A stretch of 64,000 nucleotides of DNA from Fasciolopsis buskii (lineage: Eukaryota > Platyhelminthes > Trematoda > Plagiorchiida > Fasciolidae). This document shows, piece after piece, positions 37,341 to 50,068 of the stretch. The stretch's first letter is position 1; every line of letters begins with the position of its first letter. The notes below the pieces were generated by a model that was not told the origin of the DNA, made no database searches, and was given only the letters and a program-made list of their open reading frames with translations. The position numbers and the translations under genes were made by a program. The DNA is taken from the NCBI GenBank assembly GCA_008360955.1, contig LUCM01002286.1:190066-254065 (forward strand), given 5' to 3'.

Positions 37341-39604
37341 ATTCAATCTTCTACTACTAACATGTACCATTTAGTAATTGCTAGGAACTTGGGGAAAGTT
37401 ATTGCATAACAGAAGAGTTGTACTTTGCATTTTTCCACGAATATTTTTGCTGACCCGTTTAAATTTAGCTAAGAAATTTTACGTCTTATTCTGGATAACA
37501 CCAGTCCCTGACTGACTAACCGGCAATCACTGGTTTCAAACAAGAACATTCAGGGCGGTTGCATGACAGCGGAAATCCGTTTTTATTTACCTTCTATTTA
37601 TTTGCTTTTAATCCTTCTTACGTTCGTCTTGTGATCATGCGTAGATTTTTGATTCGATGAGGAATAAGTTGGCCGAAATCCTAACTTTCGGCTTCTCTAT
37701 TCCCGAACACGGGAATAGGGGCAAAATGCAGATTTTAAACCTTCGGTGTGCAAATTTGGAAACCGAAATTCTTCAATCCCAAAATATGCCAATTACAATT
37801 ATTTCTATTCTCATTTTGCGCATCCGCGATAACGAATGTGGAAAGATGAGGCAACCAAAGATACAAACCAATCTAGAGTTGGCAATCTTTAGCTTATTTA
37901 CTGTTTTATGTGAAGATAGTAATGCCCAAACGACAGAAATAGCCGGTCAGTTGTGAGTGGTTTCTTAGTTTATTTTGTTTTGATTCGGCAACCTGGTTCT
38001 CATTCCTTTCGGATACCACATTTGAAACGTTTAGGAGCCAGAAAATCACTTTTTCCCACAACCATGTATATTCTACCAACATGAATGTGAACTATGGATA
38101 ATTCATATCATGGGTCTCTTTGTTTGTTCTTAAAGTGGAATCAGAATAATAGGAGCCGAGATGATCATATGCTGTATAGTCTGATCCAGCCCAGACGGAC
38201 AATTAAAATCAAATATCGATCGTTCATGTTGATTTAGTTCTACTAAGCGTAGATTTTAAACTAAAGCAGGAATTTTAGCGGTCATGAAAGAAGAAGAAAA
38301 AGCAGTCCTGATAAGTTAGAAATACCATTAAAAATACCCCGACAAGCTAGTTTTATTTGCCACGTTTGATTCAGCGTAAAAGACGGCTAATTTGGAAATA
38401 CAGTACCTGGATTCTTGTTCAATTCATCTCCGTGTACCCGATCCCCGTCAGTCAGACAAAGATCTTCCAGAGTGTGGAAAGCAAATGAGGCTTTTGCAAC
38501 ACTCACGTGCAGTCATATCCATCTTCGAAAGGAGCTGTTCAAAAATTCAGACAGAAAAAAAGAGTCTATGAATCACAAATAAGCGTGCAGCAAAACTTAA
38601 ATCGGATGCTGATGATAGAATGAAAAACCCTACAGAATAGAGCCATGAATTCCGGGTGGGAAAAATCAGTGCAGGTGATTCCTTCAAAAGCAGTTGGCTA
38701 AGGGATCACAGACGAAGTGTTTCACCGTCTAATGACAGATCTTGAAATGGAAATGGATGCGGCTGATTCGTGTTCCGATGTTTTCATACCCACGATTTGG
38801 CGGAGCAGACCGATCTGGCCAAGTGTTGGTACGTGCAAACTATGACGGCCACAAATGTAGGCCACCTAAAGAGGTTTTCTTGGCTTACTAGGTCATCCAT
38901 GCTTCACTTTAATACATATCTACCTCCTCGATACAGTGAGGTAGTATCCAAGGGTGGTGCTATAAATCATAAGGCGGCTGAATCAATCTAATGAGGGCGA
39001 AGGACGTGGCGACTGGATTTAGCTGTCTGTCCTCAAATGCCACTTAGGCCACCGGTACTATTAAATTGTCCAGCGAAAAGCGGTCTTCACACAACTTTTG
39101 CAACTGGCGGTGACCTCTTAGCAAAAAACCGGAAGCGACCGAAGCTCTACCCGTATTCGCTATTAATTTGTTCTGTTTGCGAATCGAAACCCAAAATAAA
39201 CTGAGTTAACGCGATAAACATGCAGCATATGTAGCGAGGAGGACGTTGACTCACTGCACTCTTTCTATTTATCCACAAATCTGAATTTACTAATCATCAC
39301 TTATGTTCTCATCGAATACGATTCCAAGTTACTGAAGTAACTAAATTGAGTGAACAACAACCAACCAAATTTGGGCTCGATTTTGTAAATTTTCTCTTTT
39401 TTAATCGATCAATTGCATCGATCTCCTTTAAACCGAAAGGGCTCAATCATTCCAGGTGAACAAAGGTCAAAAAGGCCAGTTTCATCTTTAATAAAGTAAG
39501 TAATTTTATTTCACTTCCCGCAGAAACTATTTTGCATGGGAAAAGCTTTTGTAACTACAAAGCAATAAAATCGTTATCTTGTTTGATAAATTGGTTAACT
39601 TATT

Positions 39605-39673
39605 TAGTAGTAGTGGTAGTAGTAGTAGTAGCAGTAGTAGTAGTAGTAATAGTAGTAGTAGTAATAGTAGTAA
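39605..39673. repeat. (TAG)n trinucleotide microsatellite
   Basis: About 23 units of TAG/GTA with a few interruptions (TGG, CAG, TAA) make up this tract, likely polymorphic in length. Confidence 0.95.
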
Positions 39674-40736
39674 TTCGATAAAATACTTATTTCATTGCAG
39701 CGTCAGTTGATAAACTATCACTTCTTCCGGTTAGGCGACAAAAGCATTGGTGGGATGAATGAGATATTGATTGGCTGCAAGTTGGACAGATGGATAGACA
39801 GAGAGATCGATGGGCTGACTGGCTGGTTGATTGTTGTTGATCCAGTCCTACCCACTACACTGTTTTGACTGACATCTACCTTTCTTCTTTCCAGGTATTC
39901 TTTCCCATTAACTTGAATTGATTGTTTTTCGGCAAAGCTAGGTCTGCAGAAACTTTAGTGGAGAATTACATTTACTAAGGACTACTGACAAAATTCTCAT
40001 CGAAACGATTTTGTTAAATGTTAGTAGAACTGAACACTGAGTAACGAAAAGTTGGTGTTTTCCAATTCCGCACACTGGCCAGTGGTCACATGTGGTGTAA
40101 TTCCTGACCCAAACCTTAGTTTGATTGAAACCTTATGTGGTCGTAGACCATGTCTAATCACACTGTGTTGAATTGGTTTAACTTTGCTTTCTTTTGGTGC
40201 ATTCAAAATGAGCACGGAAACCCTCTACACGTTTTTCTCATACTGCACCTTATCAGTCCCCAACAGTAGTCACGGTTCAGTGGTTCATGTCTCCTATTAC
40301 AATAACTCTGTGCATAAACCGTCATTAGTTTCAGGTACCGGTGACTTCTTCTCATCCGTGAAAATGTTCATCGTGAAGTGCCCGAAAACATGCGATTGAA
40401 GAAGCCGCGTTTTGAGTGATTAAGTCTCTTTTCATAAATCAGTAAATGCTGGTGTCCTATTTTCGACGTTTCCAACTCACCCTCCTAAATAATTCATCCG
40501 ATAATCCTCAATAAACGTTACTGCAATGATCGCAGTTGAAAGTCTTGTCACATTGCGCAACAGTCGCAAAAGATTTGCTTTGTTAAGCCACTCATACAAA
40601 GCTTTTTCGACAGGCAATGTTAACGATTTAAAGAAAATTCATCGGAGAAGACTGAGATATGTCTTCATCTGTGACCTTGAAAATCATCACAGAAGCGTTG
40701 CCCAATCTAGAATGGAGAAAGATCCGACCGTATTTT

Positions 40737-41024
40737 CTCATGTGTAAATCACAGAGAACATAAAAAATGAATAAAAAGTAAACAAAATGTTAACGGCATA
40801 ATTTAATCACGATCCACAATTATACCGAGGTAATCCCAAAGAGACGAATAAGTTTTTCTCTTTGTTCAATCTCGAAATGCTGACACCTTTTCTCTCATCA
40901 CGGTTTTCATAAATTGCAACAGGGGAGAATTAGTGGCGAACAGACTAAAAATGCGAATGGTGTTGTGCAGGAATTAAACAGCGTTGTGCGATCGAATATG
41001 TCAATGATGGTCTGTTTATTGACT
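40737..41024. repeat. Left arm of a long inverted repeat
   Basis: The 288 bp from CTCATGTGTAAATCAC to TTTATTGACT are the near-perfect reverse complement of 42388-42693. The only sizeable difference noticed is an 18 bp insertion in the right arm. The arms are 1,363 bp apart. Edges are sharp at both ends. No open frame in the arm has a recognisable domain. It could be a fold-back transposon, two inverted copies of one interspersed repeat, or a local inverted duplication. Confidence 0.9.
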
Positions 41025-42387
41025 GTAGACAGTCGGAGCCAGATATGTTGGCCCATAGGGTTCGTTGTAGCATCTCCATACCCGTACGGCGTATCAGCGG
41101 CCTAATCACAGTGCAACATACTAAACATCCAATATGAAGAAGTGCTCAGCGATGCAAACAAAGTTCAAGCCATTTTAACGGGGCTACCCATGTTACGCAG
41201 ACTTAATGGATCTCACAGATGAATCGCGTGAATGAGCAATGTACCCCAAGCACAAACTGACTAAGCAGCTGACTAAATAGCTAAAACTAGTTGCCTCCAA
41301 GTAGTCTGTCCACAGCGTAAGAGATAGCTTCAGGTTAGCCCAGCTCCTTAACAATTACAAAATCTTGGACAAACAACTATCGAGCGTGAACGTTAAATCA
41401 CTTTTTAAAAAATTTTTGCTCCAGATGTTTGGCTTTGGTTATAATCCCATTTATAGAGAAAACGTGAAAATTTTCCTTTCCATCACGGGGCTCAAGCAAC
41501 ACGTCCTACACTGTATCGAGCACGTATTTCGGTTTACAGTGGAAGTAATTTCGGCACGATGAAGATGATATTACGGGAAGTCTACTAGGCCTGATTGTTG
41601 TCGACATTTTCATGGCTAGAATGGAAATGAGTTCGTCGCAACAGCCGGTAAATAGAAACCTTAGAAATAATAATGTTCTTTTCATTAGTAACCTTAAATA
41701 CAAAGCAACAAGCCTACTTGAACGAATGAGTAATGTCCAAGAGAATATTCAAATATTCATGGCTGATAAGAATCTATTTCCAAGTCATACTGGAGACTGG
41801 TAGCTTTGAAGTAAGCATTGGGATAGTTCGGCATTGAAAGCCTGCTTAGTCTGGCCAGGGCTTGCGCTTCATAAAATTTTGCCATTTGTCTACATAAGTG
41901 CACCAGTTAGGACCATGTAACAAATGACTAAAAACCATTGTGCAATCAGCAACCTAGAAGAAAAAAATTTAACTACTTGATGAGATGTTCAAGTTAAGTA
42001 ATTGCCCGCAGGTATTCATTAAAAGTTACAGTCGAACACATATCTTGAAAGAAAAAACTGCTTCAGGCCTCTAAATAGAAGGAAGTTTTGAATTTATCAT
42101 TCACTGGTGATGAAGTAAGTAAAACATTTTGTACGCCGCATAAGACTGAGTCCCAGAACTGCAACGCTGCTGAATTGGTAGTAATCTGCAGGTGATGATT
42201 ATTTCAGTTGCTTTAGACAGGCAGCCATTCTCATTTTTCACAAAATCATATCTTTCCTACCTATTCACGAGTGGGCACAAAGCCCACTACCTAGGGCGAA
42301 GTGAACCGCAACTTAGGCAAAGGATGAATGCGCGATACCGGCGGTGGATGAACTCCCAAGTCACATAATCCAAGTTCGAAGCCCTGA
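41025..42387. other. Spacer between the inverted repeat arms
   Basis: This is 1,363 bp with no recognisable coding domain. Near its right edge, AAGTTCGAAGCCC (about 42373-42384) resembles a tRNA box B. Near its left edge, GGGTTCGTTGTAGCATCTCC does so weakly. If both are SINE heads, the arms could be SINE or LINE bodies in opposite orientation. No transposase-like sequence was seen. Confidence 0.5.
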
Positions 42388-42693
42388 AGTCAATAAACTG
42401 ACCATCATTGACATATTCGATCGCACAACACTAGTCTGTGATATAACGCTGTTTAATTCCTGCACAACACCATTCGCATTTTTAGTCTGTTCGCCACTAA
42501 TTCGCCCATGCTGCAATTTATGAAAATCGTGATGAGAGAAAAGGTGTCAGGATTTCGAGATTGAACAAAGAGAAGAAACTATTCGTCTCTTTGGGATTAC
42601 CTCGGTATAATTGTGGATCGTGATTAAATTATGCCGTTAACATTTTGTTTACTTTTTATTCATTTTTTATGTTCTCTGTGATTTACACATGAG
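42388..42693. repeat. Right arm of the long inverted repeat
   Basis: This is the reverse complement of 40737-41024 with an 18 bp insertion at about 42433-42450 (ACTAGTCTGTGATATAAC region). It ends at CATGAG, where reverse-transcriptase-like sequence begins immediately. Confidence 0.9.
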
Positions 42694-43640
42694 GAGGTGC
42701 AGTGCAGCCTATTTAGTTGTGCTCTTTGCAATTTTACTATCTTATTTTATATTCTAAGAACACCTAGTTAAGTTGATTCAACAGAGTGGATTGTTTGTGT
42801 ACTGGAAGGCCCGTCTGCTTATTCCTCGGGATTCACTCTGTCGACGTCACCGGTAATGTCATGTGTTTAACTATGCTGATAATATTGTCCTCTATCAGGC
42901 TGTTTCGAACAACGATGATTTTCAAAGTCTTTCTAATAACCTATATTCTGTTCACGATTTCTCTGCACGAGCAGGTTGAAATTTCAACACATCTAAATGT
43001 TTCGAATGTCTGTTCTCTCTCCCTCGGTCAGCCTACCCATCCGAAACGTCTCCCATCAACTCAAAAATACTTACCAGGGTTGATTCTATAAAATATCTAG
43101 GGGTTACTATTGATAAAAATCTGAAGTGAACTTCTTGCCTTTTTACGCGTATAAAGAATCTCCGACGGTTGTCATTTCAAATCAGGAAGCTCCGGCACTA
43201 AAAGCTGAAGCAAAAAGCCATCTCTCTTTTTGTATACCAGTGTTTTTCCAATCCTTCTTTACTGTTCTCTTATTATTATTTCAGGTTTACTTTAAAAATT
43301 CTTTAAAATTCTCTGCCGGGTGCTACCAATTATTAGCCGTGTGTCCTTCATACCACTAACGGAATTGTCTTAATCTATTTAATCAGCACTCATCAGCATG
43401 TGAGAAATTTGCTTACAAAGTTCTTTCTGGTCCCACGCATCCTCTGCACAAGGATATTTAGAAGTGCCGCTCTCATATTTCAACACAATCCGCTTTTCGT
43501 TCCATACCTTCGAGAATCAAAATCTACAGGAACTCCACTGTCCCATATTTAGCATGAATTTTGACAAACCGTAACCGAGTTTCAGCCGGATTTCTGATCA
43601 ACTTCTCCTAATGTGCTATGATTATTCCTCGATGAGTTTT
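42694..43640 (+). mobile_element. Decayed non-LTR retrotransposon, CR1/Jockey-like reverse transcriptase
   Basis: In one + frame the sequence encodes NYADNIVLYQ (YADN at 42872-42883, the YxDD catalytic box with the last Asp changed to Asn). This is followed by a NFNTSKC block and then IKYLGVTIDKNLK (YLGV from 43094), in the order and spacing of the C-terminal reverse transcriptase of CR1/Jockey-type LINEs. Two in-frame TGA stops, at 42977-42979 and 43127-43129, sit where Trp is expected, and a TAA follows at 43199. Downstream, shifted frames still give patches such as RSIPSRIKIYRNST, typical of the region after the reverse transcriptase. There is no endonuclease and no intact 5' part. It is an old 5'-truncated insertion in the host gene's orientation, incapable of activity. 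Confidence 0.8.
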
Positions 43641-46600
43641 CCCAAATTTTTGAAGGTGATGAGTACAATTTTTTCTTATTTTATTTTTTACTCCCAGGTT
43701 TTTTGACTGAAATGCGACAATACTTTTGTACGCAAAAGTCTATACAATACAATACCGTGTCTAGTCAGTCAGTTCAGTTAGGCGATCGAAATTCATCGTT
43801 TGCAATACAATATCGATCAAAGAACAGTAGGCGGTTTAATAATTTTTCATCTGATGAAACCGATTTGACTGCTTGCCAGTTTTTATTGCACCATAACTTC
43901 AGCACTTCTAACTAGTCATTTACAAATTTATCGGCATTTGAGGTGCAATGAAACCGAGCATGCATAATATAATACTTGATTGTTTGAGCACAATCTACTC
44001 AAAGTTGAGTTCTGTCAAGTCCTACGGTTTCTGTGATTTTCCTGTAATTTCGAGTTCTCTATGAACTTATAAGCGACAACAATGTACACTTACTCATAGA
44101 GATCCTTGTGCTTTATTTAGACAGGAAGTCAACTGCCACTTGCTCAGAGAGAAGCAACTATCCAAAAGTAAACAGTCGGTTCCAGCCAACGGTGTTTTCC
44201 TCCGTAACTTGCTCCACAGGCGGTGTTCTAATTCATAGCCTGAGATCAGGCAGAATCTGAGTATATAAGAAACTTTAGGTAATGGTTTTTCCTTAAAATT
44301 TCTCCGATGAAACTGTGGTAGCTTAAATTTTGCATTTTCACTTGGTATAAACAGACCGCGAAGGATGAGAGTTGCGTCTGCTGATTCAGAACGATTTGGT
44401 TTCATCGTTCAATTGGCAAGTGGTAATTTCATGTCCGGTTCTAGTCTTTGTTGTGCGCGACAAATTTCGGTGCAGAATTATATTGCCATTTGACTTGCTT
44501 GACAGTTTGATTTTGTGTCTCTAGGTGGCGCACACTGAGAATTTATACAACCTTTCTGAGCCCCATCCGTAGTGCTAAAACAGATGAGTCGATAAAGAAG
44601 AATTCAAAACCAAAGAGAGACCACTTCTTCGATGGTTACCGTCGATTTCCTTTTATCTATCTTGTACATGTGACAGTCCACACCTACGCTATGGTTTTCC
44701 CAACCGGTCTGTCTCCTACAAGCTCATAGTGTCCGTGTAGTCACAATTAGTGCAGTAGCTAGTGCGTTTCTGGCACACTACATTAAGGTGAATTCCGCTG
44801 TCTCGTGACGTGATTTTCCGCTAGAAAAGTGAGTTAGGACTAGGCAGAAATGGAGTGGATGAGGGAACAATAACTGTCGCTCAGCCGGTCAGGTGCACCA
44901 ATTTAAACAGCCTCATCATTAGTACTAATCTTACAAAGATTTGCCATGGAAAGGTCCGAAAATATAATTAGAACAATATCTGCCTCATCCAGTTTTCAAA
45001 AATAAAGTAACAATTTGTTCACATTCTTCTTGCTTCCGTTGAATCTGATCGGTTGAATGAGAACTCGAAAGTTCCCTGAGTTTCAGGTGATGACACGCAA
45101 TCGTGTATAGGAGCCATGAAAAGGGGAAACATTCACTGTTAATATCACTACCGAATTTGAGTTTACTAATCGACTGACATATCTGACTGTGAGACTAAGA
45201 ACAGACAGCCAGAATCCCATGAAACGAGGTCTAAACACAGCGTGATCATATATAACAGGGCGTACATGACCTAAAAGCTTAAATAGGGAAGTTTAAGCGT
45301 TGTGTGACCAAGAACCTAAACTTGGTTTCTGCAGCAGTTTGCATCACACACATTTAGACCGGTCTACTCCGGGGTTTTGTGCGTTATTCTTGCCCATTTT
45401 GGTCAGAACACCTTACCTCCCATTGGTTTTATGGTTACACCATAGTAATACAAACAGAAGGCACCAGTTCCCAAAATCTGCACTAACATGGCAGTCAGTG
45501 CATTGTTAAGTAGTAGTCGTGATGAAGTGAATTGTAAGCCACACATCGAGCTAATGAATGATTGAACTGACACTTTTTTCACGCACATGGTCAATGTTTT
45601 TTGTGTATTCAGGCGCAAACAGGAGGAGGCAGACTGCAAATCCGAGCGTTGTCTAGATGAAATTTTGTGCGCTTCACCTGTGCATCGATCCCCTAATTAG
45701 CCTTGTCCTTAAAAATTAGGCATTCACTCACTGATCAAAAGCCAAAGTCAGTAAATTCTGGTCGGTGTGTTCTTTCTCGGAAAAGTACAACGATCTTTTT
45801 GTTTTGTGCCTTCAAACAAAATGCATCAATCAACTGCTTGACTGGCTAAACAAGGTCACTGTGAAACTATTCTCGACCGGTTTATAGAATATCACATATT
45901 AATGACTAACAAATCGAGTTTTCGTCATGCACAATCAGAAAAGTCAGGTGAAGTTGGGAAAATACATATTGTCTAGAAATTTTGAGTGTTGTTACGCGCC
46001 TACGTTTTATTACTGTGTCCATTTCTAATGGCAAACTATCCAGGTTCCCGCAATAGCAAAACAACCCGAGTGTCCCTTTTCAAGTGAGCATTCTGTATGC
46101 TTTTTGATAGGGCGATTCCGGACAGTGTTCCTAGTCCAGTGAGTATCGTTCTTTTGCATTGCCTGAATCTTTTCCATTGACTTTCGGAACCGGATTTCTC
46201 ACTCTGTTCCAAGGTAGCCCAGATAATAACCGCCAACTTCAAGTCGATCCACGGTTTACTTGGGAAGTTGAAGACACTTATAAAAACCCCATCAACCATT
46301 TCATCAGTTTCGCCCTAACTCTTAGCAACCACCAGCGGAAATGTCCAACTATAGTGCCCTAATTGATATTTGGACCCGGGTTAGGTGGACAATCATAAAC
46401 TGGTAAGGAATCTCCACATACCAAACAGAACATATGGAGCGAAGATTTCCTTTTTTAAGTCCTTTTCAAGCTTTCACCACCAAGACGGAGTAGAATTCCC
46501 AAGTTCGAGAAGACCACACGAACCACACGAACAAGGAAACAAAGGTAGCCAAATTTCTGTCTTTCTATTTAGCATATGATTATGCGACATTTTTCGGTCA

Positions 46601-47734
46601 GTTTAAGTGCACACTGTCGTTTCTATCTACACAGTTCGGGATTTCAACTTTCGATTGCTACCTAACCCCTCAAGTAAATCAAGACTTTCTTGATGAGATT
46701 AGGTCATTTCACCGGAGGATGAGTTGTTGATGTCATGTGATTGCCTCGTAAAGGCCAAAAGTCAAAACAGCCTCTAGTAGTCCTTACTTTTGTTCTTTAA
46801 CAAGCCTGAGTGAGCTCTTGAATGCTTTCTGCCAACATCCTGCTAATGCGCCCAATGCGGCTGACTTCATAGGAACAGATGAACTGAAAAACAGGCAAAT
46901 ATGTTTCCCAAAGGCATCTTTTGGCCTCTGGACAACAACCGACTCGACGGTGGCTTAATCTTAGAATCCATTGTTGTGAGGTGCATTGGAAACAGTTCAG
47001 TATCATTTTATGTATCGTAGACTATTTGGTTTTCGGAAAAACCTTCTTTGTGATCCGTTAAACCGTTTTGTTTGTGCATCCCTTGCCAGCGAAGATGTTG
47101 CGCAACCGATTTTGTTCACTGACCCATAGTCCAGACGTAAGAATCCACCAAGCAAATTTCTAGTCCAGAAGAGCACCAATAAAAGCTACTGCTCCACAGT
47201 CCACGCTAAAACTGGTCGGAAAGCTTCATAAAAATATACGGTCTCCAAATGGACAACAATATATTAATTTATTTGATTCTTTTTCATCGTTGTAATCATA
47301 TTCCTTTGAGCCTACGTATTTGAATCAACTAGTCTAAACGTAAACTGCTAAGAATGATTTGTGGAAAGAACTTATGAATCGAATAACTTTACAACTAGGA
47401 TTTTATGGCTTTCGTTGTTATCGTTAATTTTTGAAATGTGATAAGCTACCCACGTCGCATTTGCATAGCTGACCAGTTTGACAAATTGGGGCGGTCATTT
47501 TTAATACCCCGTTCTCACAGAATTGATGTGTTTCGTTCTACTCTAACCCCCCCCCTCTCCATCGCTTTTCGCAACTCCTTCTCCTTCCCATATGCCCCGT
47601 CATCCCTTCCAATATTTGGCACTGCCGCATGCTTCATTTGTGTCCCGAATCACGGTCATTTGTTTCCTGTTCGATCACCGGCCGGTGTCATTTGCCAATC
47701 GTCAAAATCCGATCGCACTGTTCGAGTACTACAG

Positions 47735-47875
47735 ATGTCGATGAATGCCAAGCCCATCTGTACCAATCGAACTCTCGAAATCCGTGCCCCCATTCATTGT
47801 GTGTGAACACGCCGGGGAGCTACGAATGTCGATGTCCAGACGGTTTTCGATTGGGTCCTGGCGGACGTTGTTACG
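47735..47875 (+). CDS. Exon encoding a calcium-binding EGF-like domain (cbEGF d), fibulin-like gene
   Basis: This 141 bp exon of 47 codons follows TACTACAG (AG at 47733-47734). Its likely donor is GTAGGT at 47876, chosen because it keeps phase 1. A second GT at 47880 (GTGACA) would break the phase. The domain opens (D)VDEC and its six cysteines are in DEC, NPC, SLC, YEC, CRC and GRC. The central [10 protein letters not shown] is a textbook calcium-binding consensus. The ending [13 protein letters not shown] resembles fibulin repeats, whose domain after CGKGHRC also begins DVNECQ. The first loop ([12 protein letters not shown]) is unusually long. The gene must continue beyond this exon because it ends in phase 1. 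Confidence 0.94.
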
Positions 47876-50034
47876 GTAGGTGACACACGATATTCATACT
47901 TCACGTTTTATGCTTGCCTCATTCTCTCTCCTCTTTGGCATTCGACTTTTCTTTTTCAGCCTGAAAACTTACACGGAAAACGGCACAATATGGTCTCCAA
48001 TTTCACAGTTGTTCTTTGATGACAATAGCATTTGAGTAGTGCGAGGGTTGGAGTGAAGTGATTTATCCACTGCAACTTCAAGACCAACTTCAAACACTAT
48101 CACATTAAAATGAGAATCAGTCAGACAAATTAGACAAACTCTAAGTGTATACTGAAAACCAAATGATACAAACGACTTAGCTTGTATTTCAAACAGCTGG
48201 TGAAGTCAGTGTCACTGAACGGTGACCGAACAACGTTTGCCCTTCCTTAAATATCATTGTCTGCACTGACCAAATGTGATGTGAATAGGGTTCACTGGGC
48301 ATTCGCACCAGTTATCAGGGTTCTTTGTGTAGTGAAATTTACGGTTTATTGTTATACTTTCTTAATTCAAAATGACAAGTTTTGAAAGTAACGTTTAAAT
48401 GGCAAATAACAATACAAATGGAAATCTAACAACGTTGATACATTTCGGTGCAGTAAAAAGCCCGTTGCAGATTCCCGTTAAATTTTTGCTTGGTTTATAT
48501 CTGCCGTGAACTAACCATCTATTGTATTAGGTTTTGATTTGTCTGGCTTTAGTTACTAATTAATTTGAATTCCAAGTACCAAATTATCAGCCGAAAGATT
48601 GAATTGGGTCGACTACCTGCTTGAGAAAGAACGGGTGGTTTTTGTTGATAACCTGCGAATTTGAATCCAGAGGGTGACAGAACTTGTCAAACGGCATCGG
48701 GTTTACCAACGATCTCGAGGGTAAACATTTTAACATCCGTCGTGCGATAGTTTGTGGTTCGTTTCATCAACCGAACTGCGTGTCATTACAAGTACAAGTT
48801 GACTGGCATGGTATTTTTTATGGAATACGAGTTTTGTTGGTTGAAGCTGCAGGATGTGGAACCCCGATGTGAATAGCGTACAGATCATGAATGAGCTGTA
48901 GTTTTGCAGACCATAGCTGGAATTCCCATTTCTAATAAAAGCACTCTTTCCAAAAGGAGATCGGTCCATTAATAGGCTTATTAAATAAGAACCGATAGTA
49001 AAGCTCACGGATCCACCATACTCACTCGCAATCAGTCCTATCACAAACTTCTGAAACATTTTTTTCGCTTTTTTTTGAACTGTGGGCTGGAAATCTAAAT
49101 CTGTCGGCCATGTGTTATGACGTTTACATGGCTAGAAATCTGATACACTCGTTTGACGAACTTAACGTATGTAATTGGCTGGCTGAACCGGAGGCGGTCA
49201 TCATCCAGTGTGTTGGGACTGGGATCAAGCCGAGTGAAGTGAAGAAACCACCCGAGTGTACCAACGCATTAACTTCTGTCCGCACATCGATATCCTATGA
49301 AAATGGCAATTTTAAACTGGCTTAATAAATCGCTCCTTGTTAATACACTCCCGGTAGACAAGAGGTAGTCGGAAAAGCCTAGGGCAACATTGCGAAACAA
49401 GTCGCCCAATGTTACCGAAAGCAATTACATGAGAGGACAAGTCATTACCCCTTTGTGTGCGCATACTTGTTGTCGCCACTGACCTCATATAATGACCGTT
49501 ATTGAAGATAATGAATAATAAGAATTCACTTGTTTTTCCTTGTCCTAAATTGAACAATAACCCATTGTAAGTGATTGATAATCACATGCAAGACAAATCT
49601 CAGCTTTTCTAACAATGAAATCGTAAACACCAATTAAACTGTGATGTTTGTATGTCCGCTTGCATTGATGAAAGTAACTGTTTCAGGGCAGTAAAATTAA
49701 ACGGTTTGTCGTACAAGACTCGTATGATAAATGGATCTACTCAATCGGGCGTTTTTGACTTCATTTTGATTAATCTTAACCTAGTTTGTACGGGGAGAAC
49801 GTTTGTAGATTGTTATAACTTATTTTAACTGTAAACTTTTTCAGTGTCATTCCATATTTGATTATTGATTTTGGGGTTAAAAATTATTGTCTAGTCGCCA
49901 ATTTCAAGAAAGGTAGAAGGCCCATGTCACAAGATGCAAGCGTTTCGTTTAATCTTCTCGGTCGTGAACACAAGACATTTAAATTTGTGTATAATAAGTT
50001 GTGAAGAATACAGTAAATTAAGTTGGATGGAATG

Positions 50035-50066
<32 letters not shown>

Positions 50067-50068
50067 TA
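50035..50068. repeat. (TA)n microsatellite
   Basis: This is an alternating TA tract with one TGTA interruption. Confidence 0.93.

Larger units (their letters stand above)
31780..47734 (+). other. Large intron, about 16 kb
   Basis: No exon was recognised. The intron carries the inverted SINE pair with hammerhead cores at 37.09-37.34 kb, a (TAG)n tract at 39.6 kb, the inverted repeat 40.74-41.02/42.39-42.69 kb and the decayed reverse transcriptase at 42.7-43.6 kb, all listed separately. The parts 31.8-37.0 kb and 43.7-47.7 kb hold only short open frames without domain patterns. Confidence 0.75.

Noticed and set aside
47880..47885. Alternative donor GTGACA for the exon ending at 47875
   Set aside because: It would change the exon phase from 1 and break the class 1-1 pattern shared by the other three exons. 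GTAGGT at 47876 keeps it.
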